A DNA stretch of 64,000 bases from VRUE01 sp963762205 (GTDB lineage Bacteria; Actinomycetota; Thermoleophilia; Solirubrobacterales; 70-9): the NCBI GenBank assembly GCA_963762205.1, contig CAVXJZ010000001.1:1-64000 (forward strand). The letters run 5' to 3'. A program made the translations under genes and the position numbers. Positions 34,102-41,015 of the stretch are shown one piece after another. Within the stretch, counting starts at the first letter, position 1. The number at the start of each line of letters is the position of its first letter. The notes beneath the pieces were generated by a model. The model worked only from the letters and a program-made list of their open reading frames with translations, had not been told where the DNA came from and did not search any database.

Positions 34102-35132
34102 CCGCGCTGCGCGCCGCGGGCCTGCTTGCCGCGCTGGCGCTGGTCGTCTACGCGATCCTTCGCCGCCGCTCGCTGCGCAACGTCGACGTCCTCATCCTGC
34201 TCGGCTCGGGCGTCGGCCTCGCCTTGGTCGCCGGGACCGAAATCACCGACGAGCTGCTCTCGGCCTTCTCCTTCGAGAAGGGCAACGGCGGCCGCATCCT
34301 CGGCCTCGCCGTATTCGCGATCTTCATCCTCTTCCTGCTCATCCTGCGCGCCCTCTCACAGTCGGCCCGCAACGCGCGGCAGCTCTCGGCGGCGCTGGAG
34401 GGCCTGGCCTGGGACGAGTTCCGGCAGGCCGGGCTGCAGGAGCGCTTCGCCGGCACGGTCGCGGTCGTGATCCCCGCCTACAACGAGGCCGACAACATCG
34501 GCCACGTGCTCGACCGGATGCCGGCGGAGGTCTGCGGCCTGCCGATCCAGACCCTGGTCGTCGACGACGGCTCCCGCGACGGAACCGGCGACGTCGCCGC
34601 CGCTCACGGCTCGCCGGTGGCGCGACACGTGACGAACCGCGGAGGCGGCGCCGCCCTGCGCACCGGATACAGGCTGATGGTGGAATCGGGTGCGGAGATC
34701 GTCGTCACCCTCGACGCCGACGGCCAGCACCTGCCCTCGGAGATGGATCGCCTGGTCCAGCCGATCCTCGACGGCGAGGTCGACATGGCCCACGGCTCAC
34801 GCGTCCTCGGCCGTGCCGACCGCAACCACTTCGCCCGTGAGCTCGGCATCGTCTTCTTCAATCGGCTGGTCTCCCTGATCACGCGCACCCACGTCACCGA
34901 CTGCTCGAACGGCTACCGCGCGGTCCGCGCCTCGGTGCTCCCGCAACTCGTCCTCCGCCAGGAGCAGTTCCACACCTCCGAGTTCATGATCGAGGCGATC
35001 AAGCGCGGGATTCCGGCCAAGGAGGTGCCGATCACCGTCGAACAGCGCCTCCACGGCCACTCGAAAAAGCCGGCGGTCTTTCGCTACGGCGTCGGCTTCG
35101 CCAACGCGATCGTCCGCACCTGGCTGCGGTAG
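34062..35132 (+). CDS. DUF2304-GT2 fusion: polyprenyl-phosphate glycosyltransferase
   Basis: A 356-aa protein with two or three N-terminal hydrophobic helices of DUF2304 type (about residues 8-110, including RRRSLRNVDVLILLG), followed by a GT-A domain: VAVVIPAYNEADNIGHVLDRMP, VVDDGSRDGTGDVA, VTLDADGQHLPSEM (the metal-binding Asp-x-Asp) and GSRVLGRAD. This is the dolichol-phosphate-mannose synthase branch. It probably loads a polyprenyl phosphate that the two upstream GT39-like transferases use as donor. The three genes overlap or abut and form one unit. Confidence 0.88.
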   Translation: MVLLRAGIFPAELTALRAAGLLAALALVVYAILRRRSLRNVDVLILLGSGVGLALVAGTEITDELLSAFSFEKGNGGRILGLAVFAIFILFLLILRALSQSARNARQLSAALEGLAWDEFRQAGLQERFAGTVAVVIPAYNEADNIGHVLDRMPAEVCGLPIQTLVVDDGSRDGTGDVAAAHGSPVARHVTNRGGGAALRTGYRLMVESGAEIVVTLDADGQHLPSEMDRLVQPILDGEVDMAHGSRVLGRADRNHFARELGIVFFNRLVSLITRTHVTDCSNGYRAVRASVLPQLVLRQEQFHTSEFMIEAIKRGIPAKEVPITVEQRLHGHSKKPAVFRYGVGFANAIVRTWLR

Positions 35133-35174
35133 CCGCTGCGCGGGCCCCGGTCGGAGCGGAGCGGCGCATCCGTT

Positions 35175-35459
35175 CTATCGAACGCCCGGATGGCGCACTT
35201 CGGCCGGGTCGGGCAGGTAGAGGTCCGTGCCGCAGCGCGGGCAGACCTGGACGTAGAGCTTCACCGCCTTGTGGCAGTTCGGGCACTGGCGTTCGGGTTC
35301 GTCCTTCTCGGAGCGGTAGAGGACGACGGCAATCAGCCCGAGCGGCGGCAGCAGGGTGCCGATCAGCAGCCAGAGCCAGAACGAGCTGCCCTTGGCACGC
35401 CCGATTATCGCTGTCGCGACGCCGAAGAAGAAGGCGATGACGAGATACTCGAATCCCAC
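35175..35459 (-). CDS. Small membrane protein with C-terminal zinc ribbon
   Basis: A 94-aa protein: two hydrophobic segments (about residues 4-17 and 24-45), then a zinc ribbon with CPNCHKAV and CPRCGTDL (two C-x2-C knuckles 13 residues apart). The GTG at 35457-35459 is the first plausible start. It overlaps the annotated end of ndh by 55 bases on the same strand. Proteins like this are common next to respiratory or secretion genes but have no assigned function. Confidence 0.65.
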   Translation of the reverse strand: MGFEYLVIAFFFGVATAIIGRAKGSSFWLWLLIGTLLPPLGLIAVVLYRSEKDEPERQCPNCHKAVKLYVQVCPRCGTDLYLPDPAEVRHPGVR

Positions 35460-36742
35460 GGCTCTATTTTCTCTCCAAGTGGCTTCGGGTGGCCGATCGA
35501 CCCGACCTCGGAGAGGTCGCGCCTGAACGGCAGGCTTGCGGTCCAGTCGATCACGGCGCGCGCCTTGCGGGCGACGCCCGGGATCTGGCTCATGTGGTAG
35601 CTGCGCGCCAGCCACCAGGCGGGAAAGCCGCGAAAGGTGAGGCCGCCGACGCGGCCGACGGCCTTGTAGCGGCCGAGGTTGACGAACGCGGCCCGCCCCC
35701 GGTAGGAGAATTGCTCCGACCGCCCGACGCCTAGCTCGGCGGCGATGTTGCGGGCGGCGACGGGCGCCTGGCGCACCGCGTGCTGGGCCGTCGGCGGGCA
35801 GAGCCCGCCGCGCGGGTCCGGCACCGCCGCGCAGTCGCCGATCGCCCAGACCGAGTCCATGCCGCATACCCGCAGGCGGTCGTCGACGGGGACGCGCCCG
35901 CGGTCGTCGAGCGGCAGCGCGAGGTCGCCCAGCCTCGGGTTGGGCGCCACGCCTGCGGTCCAGACCGCGGTCCGGGTCGCCAGCGTCTCGCCGGTGGAGA
36001 GACGGGCCGAGTCGGCGGTCAGCTCCTCCAGCGTCGTGCCGAGGCGGATGTCGATGCCCCGTCCCCGCAGCTCGCGCAGCGCGTAGTCGGCGAGCTCGGC
36101 GTCGATCTCGGGCAGGACCCGATCGGCGGCCTCGACCAACATCCAGCGCATCCCGTGCAGCCGCGCCCGTGGGTAGCTCTCGATCGCGTCGGCTGCGAAG
36201 TCCTGGAGCTCGGCCAGGGCCTCGAGGCCGGCGTAGCCGCCGCCGACGAAGACGTAGGTGAGCAGCTCGTCGCGACGGGCCGGGTCGTCGGTCGCATTCG
36301 CGGCCTCGAGCGTCTCGACGACGTGGTTGCGCAACCAGATCGCGTCGGCGAGGCTCTTGAAGCCGACGGCGTAGTCCTCCAGGCCGGGCACGGGCAGCAC
36401 CCGCGATACCGATCCGAGCGCCAGCAGCAGCTGGTCGTAGGGCAGGTCCTCCGTCTCATCGTCGCGGGTGCGAAGCCGCACGGTGCGGGCGCCCGGGTCG
36501 TGGCCGACGATCGCTCCGAGGCGCAGGTATGTGCGACTGAGGATCTCCCGCAGCGGCGTGACCACGTGGCGCGGCTCCAGGGTCCCGGCCGCCGCCTCGG
36601 GCAGGAACGGCGTGTAGAGCATGAAGTTGACGTCGTTGACCAGGGTCACTCGCGTCGACTGGCGCGGCACGATCCGCTCCAGCTCTCGTGCCGCCATAGC
36701 CCCCCCGAAACCACCGCCGGCGATGACCACGTTCCAAGCCAT
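35405..36742 (-). CDS. ndh: Type II NADH:quinone oxidoreductase
   Basis: Single-subunit FAD enzyme that passes electrons from NADH to (mena)quinone at the membrane. Two Rossmann motifs are visible: VVIAGGGFGG at residues 5-14 (FAD) and YVFVGGGYAGLE near 165 (NADH), plus the AIGDCAA motif and the AQHAVRQAPVAARNIAA segment that lines the quinone site. Length is 445 aa, but the last 15 or so residues (SSISSSPSSSASRQR) look like readthrough; one extra base near 35470 would end it at a TAG close to 35463. TACCTT lies 6 bases before the ATG, abutting a 29-base palindromic operator. Confidence 0.9.
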   Translation of the reverse strand: MAWNVVIAGGGFGGAMAARELERIVPRQSTRVTLVNDVNFMLYTPFLPEAAAGTLEPRHVVTPLREILSRTYLRLGAIVGHDPGARTVRLRTRDDETEDLPYDQLLLALGSVSRVLPVPGLEDYAVGFKSLADAIWLRNHVVETLEAANATDDPARRDELLTYVFVGGGYAGLEALAELQDFAADAIESYPRARLHGMRWMLVEAADRVLPEIDAELADYALRELRGRGIDIRLGTTLEELTADSARLSTGETLATRTAVWTAGVAPNPRLGDLALPLDDRGRVPVDDRLRVCGMDSVWAIGDCAAVPDPRGGLCPPTAQHAVRQAPVAARNIAAELGVGRSEQFSYRGRAAFVNLGRYKAVGRVGGLTFRGFPAWWLARSYHMSQIPGVARKARAVIDWTASLPFRRDLSEVGSIGHPKPLGEKIEPWDSSISSSPSSSASRQR

Positions 36743-36748
36743 GGGTTC

Positions 36749-36754
36749 AAGGTA
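36749..36754 (-). promoter_or_regulatory. -10 hexamer of ndh
   Basis: TACCTT, 6 bases before the ndh ATG and immediately next to the palindrome. Confidence 0.55.
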
Positions 36755-36783
36755 GCACTTTGTAACAGTGTGTTACAAAGTGC
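36755..36783 (-). promoter_or_regulatory. Palindromic operator of ndh
   Basis: Perfect 13-bp inverted repeat GCACTTTGTAACA-gtg-TGTTACAAAGTGC. It is AT-rich in a GC-rich genome and abuts the ndh -10, which is typical of a TetR- or MarR-type repressor site. It also follows the SRPBCC gene, so a terminator role is possible but less likely given the A/T stem. Confidence 0.75.
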
Positions 36784-36806
36784 TGAAAGGCACTTCCACC
36801 CTCCGC

Positions 36807-37259
36807 TCAGGTTGGCCGCGGCTCTGCCGAGAGGAGCCGCTCGAGCTTGTCGAAGCTGTCCGTCCAACCGCCCCGGTGCAGGGCAAGGCGAGCGTCGGTC
36901 TTGAAGCTTCCCTGGGCAAGGGAGACCTCCGTGCCGTCGCCGACGCCCCGGAACGAGAGGCGGACCAGGGTCTCGACATCATCGGGGTCGGCGGGCTCCC
37001 AAACGAAGGTGTAGGCGAGTCGGACGACGGGGTCGACCTCCTGGAACTCTCCCGTCAGAGCGAACCGATCGCCGGTGGGCGGTTGCATCTCGATTCGATA
37101 GCTCTCTCCCACCCGGGCGGGGAAGCTCAGGTTCGGGATCGTGAAGCCCTCGGGGCCCCACCACCTGGCCAGCTCGCTCGGATCGACGAAGCCGCGGAAG
37201 ACATCCTCCGGAGCCGCCGGCAAAACGCGCTCGATCTCGAGAACCCGCTCGTCGGTCAT
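36807..37259 (-). CDS. SRPBCC/AHSA1-domain protein
   Basis: A 150-aa single-domain protein of the START/Bet v1-like AHSA1 family: starts ERVLEIERVLPAAPEDVFRGFVDPSELARWWGPEGF and ends GGWTDSFDKLERLL, both typical of the family. Members bind hydrophobic ligands in a central cavity; no enzyme residues can be pointed to. Its ATG overlaps the gatB stop (ATGA), so it is translated from the gat operon. AHSA1 genes are often paired with ArsR regulators, but none is here. Confidence 0.82.
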   Translation of the reverse strand: MTDERVLEIERVLPAAPEDVFRGFVDPSELARWWGPEGFTIPNLSFPARVGESYRIEMQPPTGDRFALTGEFQEVDPVVRLAYTFVWEPADPDDVETLVRLSFRGVGDGTEVSLAQGSFKTDARLALHRGGWTDSFDKLERLLSAEPRPT

Positions 37260-38722
37260 CCGAGCCTCTCCTTGATCAACCGGTTGACCTCGCCGCCGTC
37301 GGCGCGGCCCTTGGTCTCCTTCATGACGAAGCCGACGATCGCGCCGATCGCCTTGCCGTTGCCGGCGCGGATCTGCTCGGCGGCCTCCGCGTTGGCCTCG
37401 ATCGCCGCGTCGACGATCGCGTCGAGCTCGCCGCCGTCTGCCGAGATCGCGGCCAGGCCCTCGCGCTCGACGATCGCCTCGGGGTCGCCGCCCTCGGCGA
37501 CCAGCGCCGCCAGCACGGTCTTGCCGCTGCCGTGCGAGATCGCCTTCGCCTGGACCATGCCGATCAGGGTCGCCAGCGCCTCGGGCTCGACCTTCGAGGC
37601 CGCGGCCGTCGACTCTCCCTCGTCATGGCGTAGCGCGGCGGCGAGCTCGCCCGTCACCCAGTTGGCGACGACCTTGGGCTCGGCGTCCGCGGCGGCGTCG
37701 ACCTGCTCGAAATAGGCGGCCGTGTCCGGGTCGGCCGCCAGCAGGCTCGCCGTCTCGGCGGCCAGTCCGAACTCACCCACGTAGCGCTCGATCCGCGCGG
37801 CGGGCAGCTCCGGAAGCGACTCGCGCGCCTCGCGCACCATCTCCTCGGTCGGCGCCAGCGGCACCAGGTCGGGCTCGGGGAAGTAGCGGTAGTCGTGCGC
37901 CTCCTCCTTCGAGCGCAGCGAGGTCAGCGTCCCGCCACCGGGGTCGAAGTGCAGGGTCTCCTGCTCGACCTCCGAGCCGGACTCGACCAGCTCGCGCTGG
38001 CGGCTCAGCTCCGCCTCGATGCCCCGCTCCAGGAAGCGGAAGCTGTTCATGTTCTTGAGCTCGGTCTTGGTGCCCAGTCCCTCGGAGCCGGCGGGACGCA
38101 CGGAGACGTTGGCGTCGACGCGCAGGCTGCCCTCCTCCATGCTGACGTCGGAGACGCCGAGTTGGCGCACGGTCTCGCGCAGCAGCCTCGCCCAGGCGGC
38201 GGCGTCGGCCGCCGAGCGCAGGTCGGGCTCGGTGACGATCTCGACCAGGGGTGTGCCGCCGCGATTGAAGTCGACCAGCGAGGCGCCGGAGCCGTGGATG
38301 CGGCCGGACTCGCCGAGGTGGATCATCTTCGCTGCGTCCTCCTCGAGGTGCGCGCGGTGGATGCGAACGTCGCCGAGGCGCCCGCCGGAGCAGATCGGGA
38401 TGTCGTACTGGCTGATCTGGTACGCCTTCGCGTTGTCGGGATAGAAGTAGTTCTTGCGGTGGAAGATCGAGCGCGGGGCCACCTCGCACTCGAGCGCCGC
38501 GCCGATCTTCAGCGCGTACCGGACCGCCTCCTCGTTGGGAACCGGCAGCACGCCCGGGTGGGCGAGGCAGACCGGGCAGGTGTGGACGTTCGGCTCGTCG
38601 CCGAAGGAGAGCTCGCAACCGCAGAACATCTTCGTGCGGGTCGAGAGCTGGACGTGGATCTCCAGCCCGATCACGGCCTCGAGGGCGGACCCGGCCATCG
38701 GGTCGCGGGTCGCCTCAGCCAC
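37256..38722 (-). CDS. gatB: Asp/Glu-tRNA amidotransferase subunit B
   Basis: tRNA-binding, kinase-like subunit of GatCAB, which amidates Glu-tRNAGln and/or Asp-tRNAAsn. The 488-aa protein has VIGLEIHVQLSTRTKMFCGC near the N-terminus, HTCPVCLAHPGVLPVPN with zinc cysteines, HRKNYFYPDNAKAYQISQYDIP, DFNRGGTPLVEIVTEPD, and the C-terminal YqeY-like tail FVMKETKGRADGGEVNRLIKE. GTG start at 38722 overlaps gatA by 8 bases; an ATG at 38698 is an alternative. Confidence 0.96.
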   Translation of the reverse strand: MAEATRDPMAGSALEAVIGLEIHVQLSTRTKMFCGCELSFGDEPNVHTCPVCLAHPGVLPVPNEEAVRYALKIGAALECEVAPRSIFHRKNYFYPDNAKAYQISQYDIPICSGGRLGDVRIHRAHLEEDAAKMIHLGESGRIHGSGASLVDFNRGGTPLVEIVTEPDLRSAADAAAWARLLRETVRQLGVSDVSMEEGSLRVDANVSVRPAGSEGLGTKTELKNMNSFRFLERGIEAELSRQRELVESGSEVEQETLHFDPGGGTLTSLRSKEEAHDYRYFPEPDLVPLAPTEEMVREARESLPELPAARIERYVGEFGLAAETASLLAADPDTAAYFEQVDAAADAEPKVVANWVTGELAAALRHDEGESTAAASKVEPEALATLIGMVQAKAISHGSGKTVLAALVAEGGDPEAIVEREGLAAISADGGELDAIVDAAIEANAEAAEQIRAGNGKAIGAIVGFVMKETKGRADGGEVNRLIKERLG

Positions 38723-40160
38723 CGCCGACCCCCTCGGGCCGTGCGTCGAACCCGATCGCCCCCTCGAGCGCGAACGCCGCGTCGAGCAGTCGCTGCTCGG
38801 CGAAGGCGGGGGCGGCGATCTGGAAGCCGACCGGGAGCTGTGGGCCGCCCCCCTCCGGCTCGGCGAGCCCCGCGGGGATCGAGATCGCAGGAATCCCGGC
38901 GAGCGGCATCGGCACCGTGAAGAAGTCGTTCATGTACATCGCCAGGGGGTCGTCGGTCTTCTCGCCGAGCCCGAAGGCGACGGAGGGCGAGGTCGGGCTG
39001 ACGACCAGATCGACGCTCGCGAAGGCGGTGTCGAAGTCGGCGGCGATCTTCGTCCTCACCTTCTGCGCGCGCCCGTAGTAGGCCTCGTAGTAGCCGGAGG
39101 AAAGCGCATAGGTGCCGAGCATGATCCGACGCTTGACCTCGTCCCCGAAGCCCGCCGCCCGGGTCCGTTCGTACATCGCGACCAGGTCGGCCGCCTCTTC
39201 GCGCATCCCGTAGCGAACGCCGTCGTAGCGGGCCAGGTTCGAGGACGCCTCGGCCGGCGCGATCACGTAGTAGGCGGAGATCCCGTGCTCGGCGTGCGGC
39301 AGCGAGATCTCCGAGATCTCGCCGCCGAGGTCCTCGATCCGCGACAGGGTCGCCTCGAAGACCGCGCGCACGCCGGCGTCGATGGTGTCCTCGCCGAGCT
39401 CCGCGGGAACCCCGAAGCGCAGGCCCCGGAGGTCCTCCCTGGTCGGCGCCTCCACCCCGCCCTCGATCCCGACCGAGGTCGAGTCGCAGGGGTCGCGGCC
39501 CTCCATCGCGGCGAGCAGCAGGGCGGCGTCGGTGACGTCGCGGGTCAGCGGCCCGCACTGGTCGAGCGAGGAGGCGAAGGCGATCATCCCGTAGCGGGAG
39601 ATCGCCCCGTAGGTCGGCTTCATCCCGACGATCCCGCAGAGCGCCGCCGGCTGCCGGATCGAGCCGCCGGTGTCGGTGCCGATCGCGCAGGGCGCGAGGC
39701 CGCCGGCGACGACGGCCGCCGAGCCGCCCGAGGAGCCGCCCGGCACCCTGCCGCGGTCCCACGGGTTGAGGACCGGGCCGTAGGCCGAGTTCTCGTTCGA
39801 GGACCCCATCGCGAACTCGTCCATGTTCGTCTTGCCGAGCACGCGGGCGCCGGCAGCGTCGAGCCGGCGCACGGCGGTCGCGGTGTAGGGCGGCCGGTAG
39901 CCCTCGAGGATCCGCGAGCCGGCGGTGGTCGGCGATCCCTCGGTGCAGAAGATGTCCTTGACGGCGACCGGTATGCCCTTCAGCGGCCCCTCCTCCACCT
40001 CGTAGGAGGCGGCGTCCCCGGCCGACCACAGGTAGGCGTTCAGCTCGTCGCCTGCCGCGGCCTCGCTCCAGGCCTCGAAGTACTCGTCGGCGGAGACCGC
40101 GCCGCCGGCGATCTCGCCGGCCGCCTCGGCGACGGTCAGGCTGAGCAGGTCCGTGCTCAT
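38715..40160 (-). CDS. gatA: Asp/Glu-tRNA amidotransferase subunit A
   Basis: Amidase-signature subunit that releases ammonia from glutamine. The 481-aa sequence has the catalytic lysine in VAVKDIFCTEGSPTTAGS and the Ser-cisSer-Lys partner serines in GRVPGGSSGGSAAVVAGG and ALGTDTGGSIRQPAALCGIVGMKPTYG. Its ATG overlaps the gatC stop (ATGA), so gatC-gatA-gatB are coupled. Confidence 0.97.
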   Translation of the reverse strand: MSTDLLSLTVAEAAGEIAGGAVSADEYFEAWSEAAAGDELNAYLWSAGDAASYEVEEGPLKGIPVAVKDIFCTEGSPTTAGSRILEGYRPPYTATAVRRLDAAGARVLGKTNMDEFAMGSSNENSAYGPVLNPWDRGRVPGGSSGGSAAVVAGGLAPCAIGTDTGGSIRQPAALCGIVGMKPTYGAISRYGMIAFASSLDQCGPLTRDVTDAALLLAAMEGRDPCDSTSVGIEGGVEAPTREDLRGLRFGVPAELGEDTIDAGVRAVFEATLSRIEDLGGEISEISLPHAEHGISAYYVIAPAEASSNLARYDGVRYGMREEAADLVAMYERTRAAGFGDEVKRRIMLGTYALSSGYYEAYYGRAQKVRTKIAADFDTAFASVDLVVSPTSPSVAFGLGEKTDDPLAMYMNDFFTVPMPLAGIPAISIPAGLAEPEGGGPQLPVGFQIAAPAFAEQRLLDAAFALEGAIGFDARPEGVGGG

Positions 40161-40444
40161 TCGGCCTGGGGAGAGGGCGCGCGGAAGGCGCCGTCGGCCG
40201 GGTCGGGGGCGGAGCCCAGCATCTCCTCCCGCGGCCAGCTGGGACGGGGCTCGTCGGGGCGCAGGACGTTCTCGAGCGCGACCACGTGCGTGGTCGGCTC
40301 CACCCCGTCGAGGTCGAGGGTCGCGATCCGGTCGACGTGCTCGAGGATCCCCGAGAGCTCGCCCGCCATCCGCTCGACCTCCTCGTCGCCGAGGCGCAGC
40401 CGGGCGAGCCGCGCCACATGCAGGACCTGTTCCCTGTCGATCAC
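40157..40444 (-). CDS. gatC: Asp/Glu-tRNA amidotransferase subunit C
   Basis: Small belt subunit that stabilises GatA-GatB. The 95-aa protein has the family core VLHVARLARLRLGDEEVERMAGELSGILEHVDRIATLDLDGVEPTTHV and the C-terminal LRPDEPRPSWPREEML-type tail. The GTG at 40442-40444 is preferred over longer frames because TAGAAT ends 7 bases upstream and the length matches the family. First gene of the gat operon. Confidence 0.93.
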   Translation of the reverse strand: MIDREQVLHVARLARLRLGDEEVERMAGELSGILEHVDRIATLDLDGVEPTTHVVALENVLRPDEPRPSWPREEMLGSAPDPADGAFRAPSPQAE

Positions 40445-40451
40445 GGCGGTG

Positions 40452-40457
40452 ATTCTA
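40452..40457 (-). promoter_or_regulatory. -10 hexamer of gatC
   Basis: TAGAAT, 7 bases before the GTG start. Confidence 0.5.
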
Positions 40458-40480
40458 GGCGGCGGCGCGCGAGCCGGCGC

Positions 40481-40496
40481 CTGGCTGCGCAGCCAG
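40481..40496. promoter_or_regulatory. 16-base perfect palindrome between divergent promoters
   Basis: CTGGCTGCGCAGCCAG lies between the -10 of gatC (40452-40457) and the -10 of the membrane protein gene (40498-40503). It could be a shared operator. Confidence 0.4.
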
Positions 40497-40497
40497 T

Positions 40498-40503
40498 TAG
40501 AGT
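40498..40503 (+). promoter_or_regulatory. -10 hexamer of the 147-aa membrane protein gene
   Basis: TAGAGT, 8 bases before the ATG at 40512. Confidence 0.5.
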
Positions 40504-40511
40504 GCCCGCCG

Positions 40512-40955
40512 ATGCGGGGAGAGAAAGCGGAGAGCTTCGCCGTCCTTGGCCTGCGGATCCTGGCGCTCAGCTTCGCCGTCGTCGGCATCCTCTTCATCGC
40601 GGTTCCGAACGGCGTGCTCGACACGATCTCCGACCTCGGGGACGAGCTCGGCGGCTTCAGCCGCGCTCCCCACGGCAGCGAGCAGCTCTGGCTCTCGCTC
40701 GGCTTCTCCTACATGGTCGTGATCACCGCGCTCTGCCTGCTCGCCCAGGCCGACGTCGTCCGCTACCGCGCTCTGCTGCTCGTGCTCGCGGTCGGCAAGA
40801 CGGCCTCGTCGCTGACCTCGCTCGGCTTCTACCTCTTCGACGACGACGTCTTCGCCTACCTGCTCAACTTCCTCGTCGACGGCTCCCTCGTCCTGGTCGC
40901 GCTCTGGCTCTGGTCGCTGATCGGGCGCATCGACCGCCGGCCCGGCTCGGGCTGA
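40512..40955 (+). CDS. Four-helix membrane protein of unknown function
   Basis: A 147-aa protein with four hydrophobic segments (about residues 10-32, 62-80, 84-105 and 118-138) and a short Arg-rich tail. I do not recognise a named family; the pattern resembles small uncharacterised quinone-adjacent or DoxX-like membrane proteins only in size. The frame of the following GMC oxidoreductase begins directly after its stop codon, so the two are probably one unit. Confidence 0.72.
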   Translation: MRGEKAESFAVLGLRILALSFAVVGILFIAVPNGVLDTISDLGDELGGFSRAPHGSEQLWLSLGFSYMVVITALCLLAQADVVRYRALLLVLAVGKTASSLTSLGFYLFDDDVFAYLLNFLVDGSLVLVALWLWSLIGRIDRRPGSG

Positions 40956-41015
40956 AAGAGCACGCCGGGGCTCTCGGCCGCCGAGCAGCGGACGCTGAGC
41001 GCGATCTGCGCGGCG

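Noticed and set aside
36755..36783. ArsR gene and operator for the SRPBCC protein
   Set aside because: No ArsR-type gene is present on either strand, and the palindrome belongs positionally to the ndh promoter.
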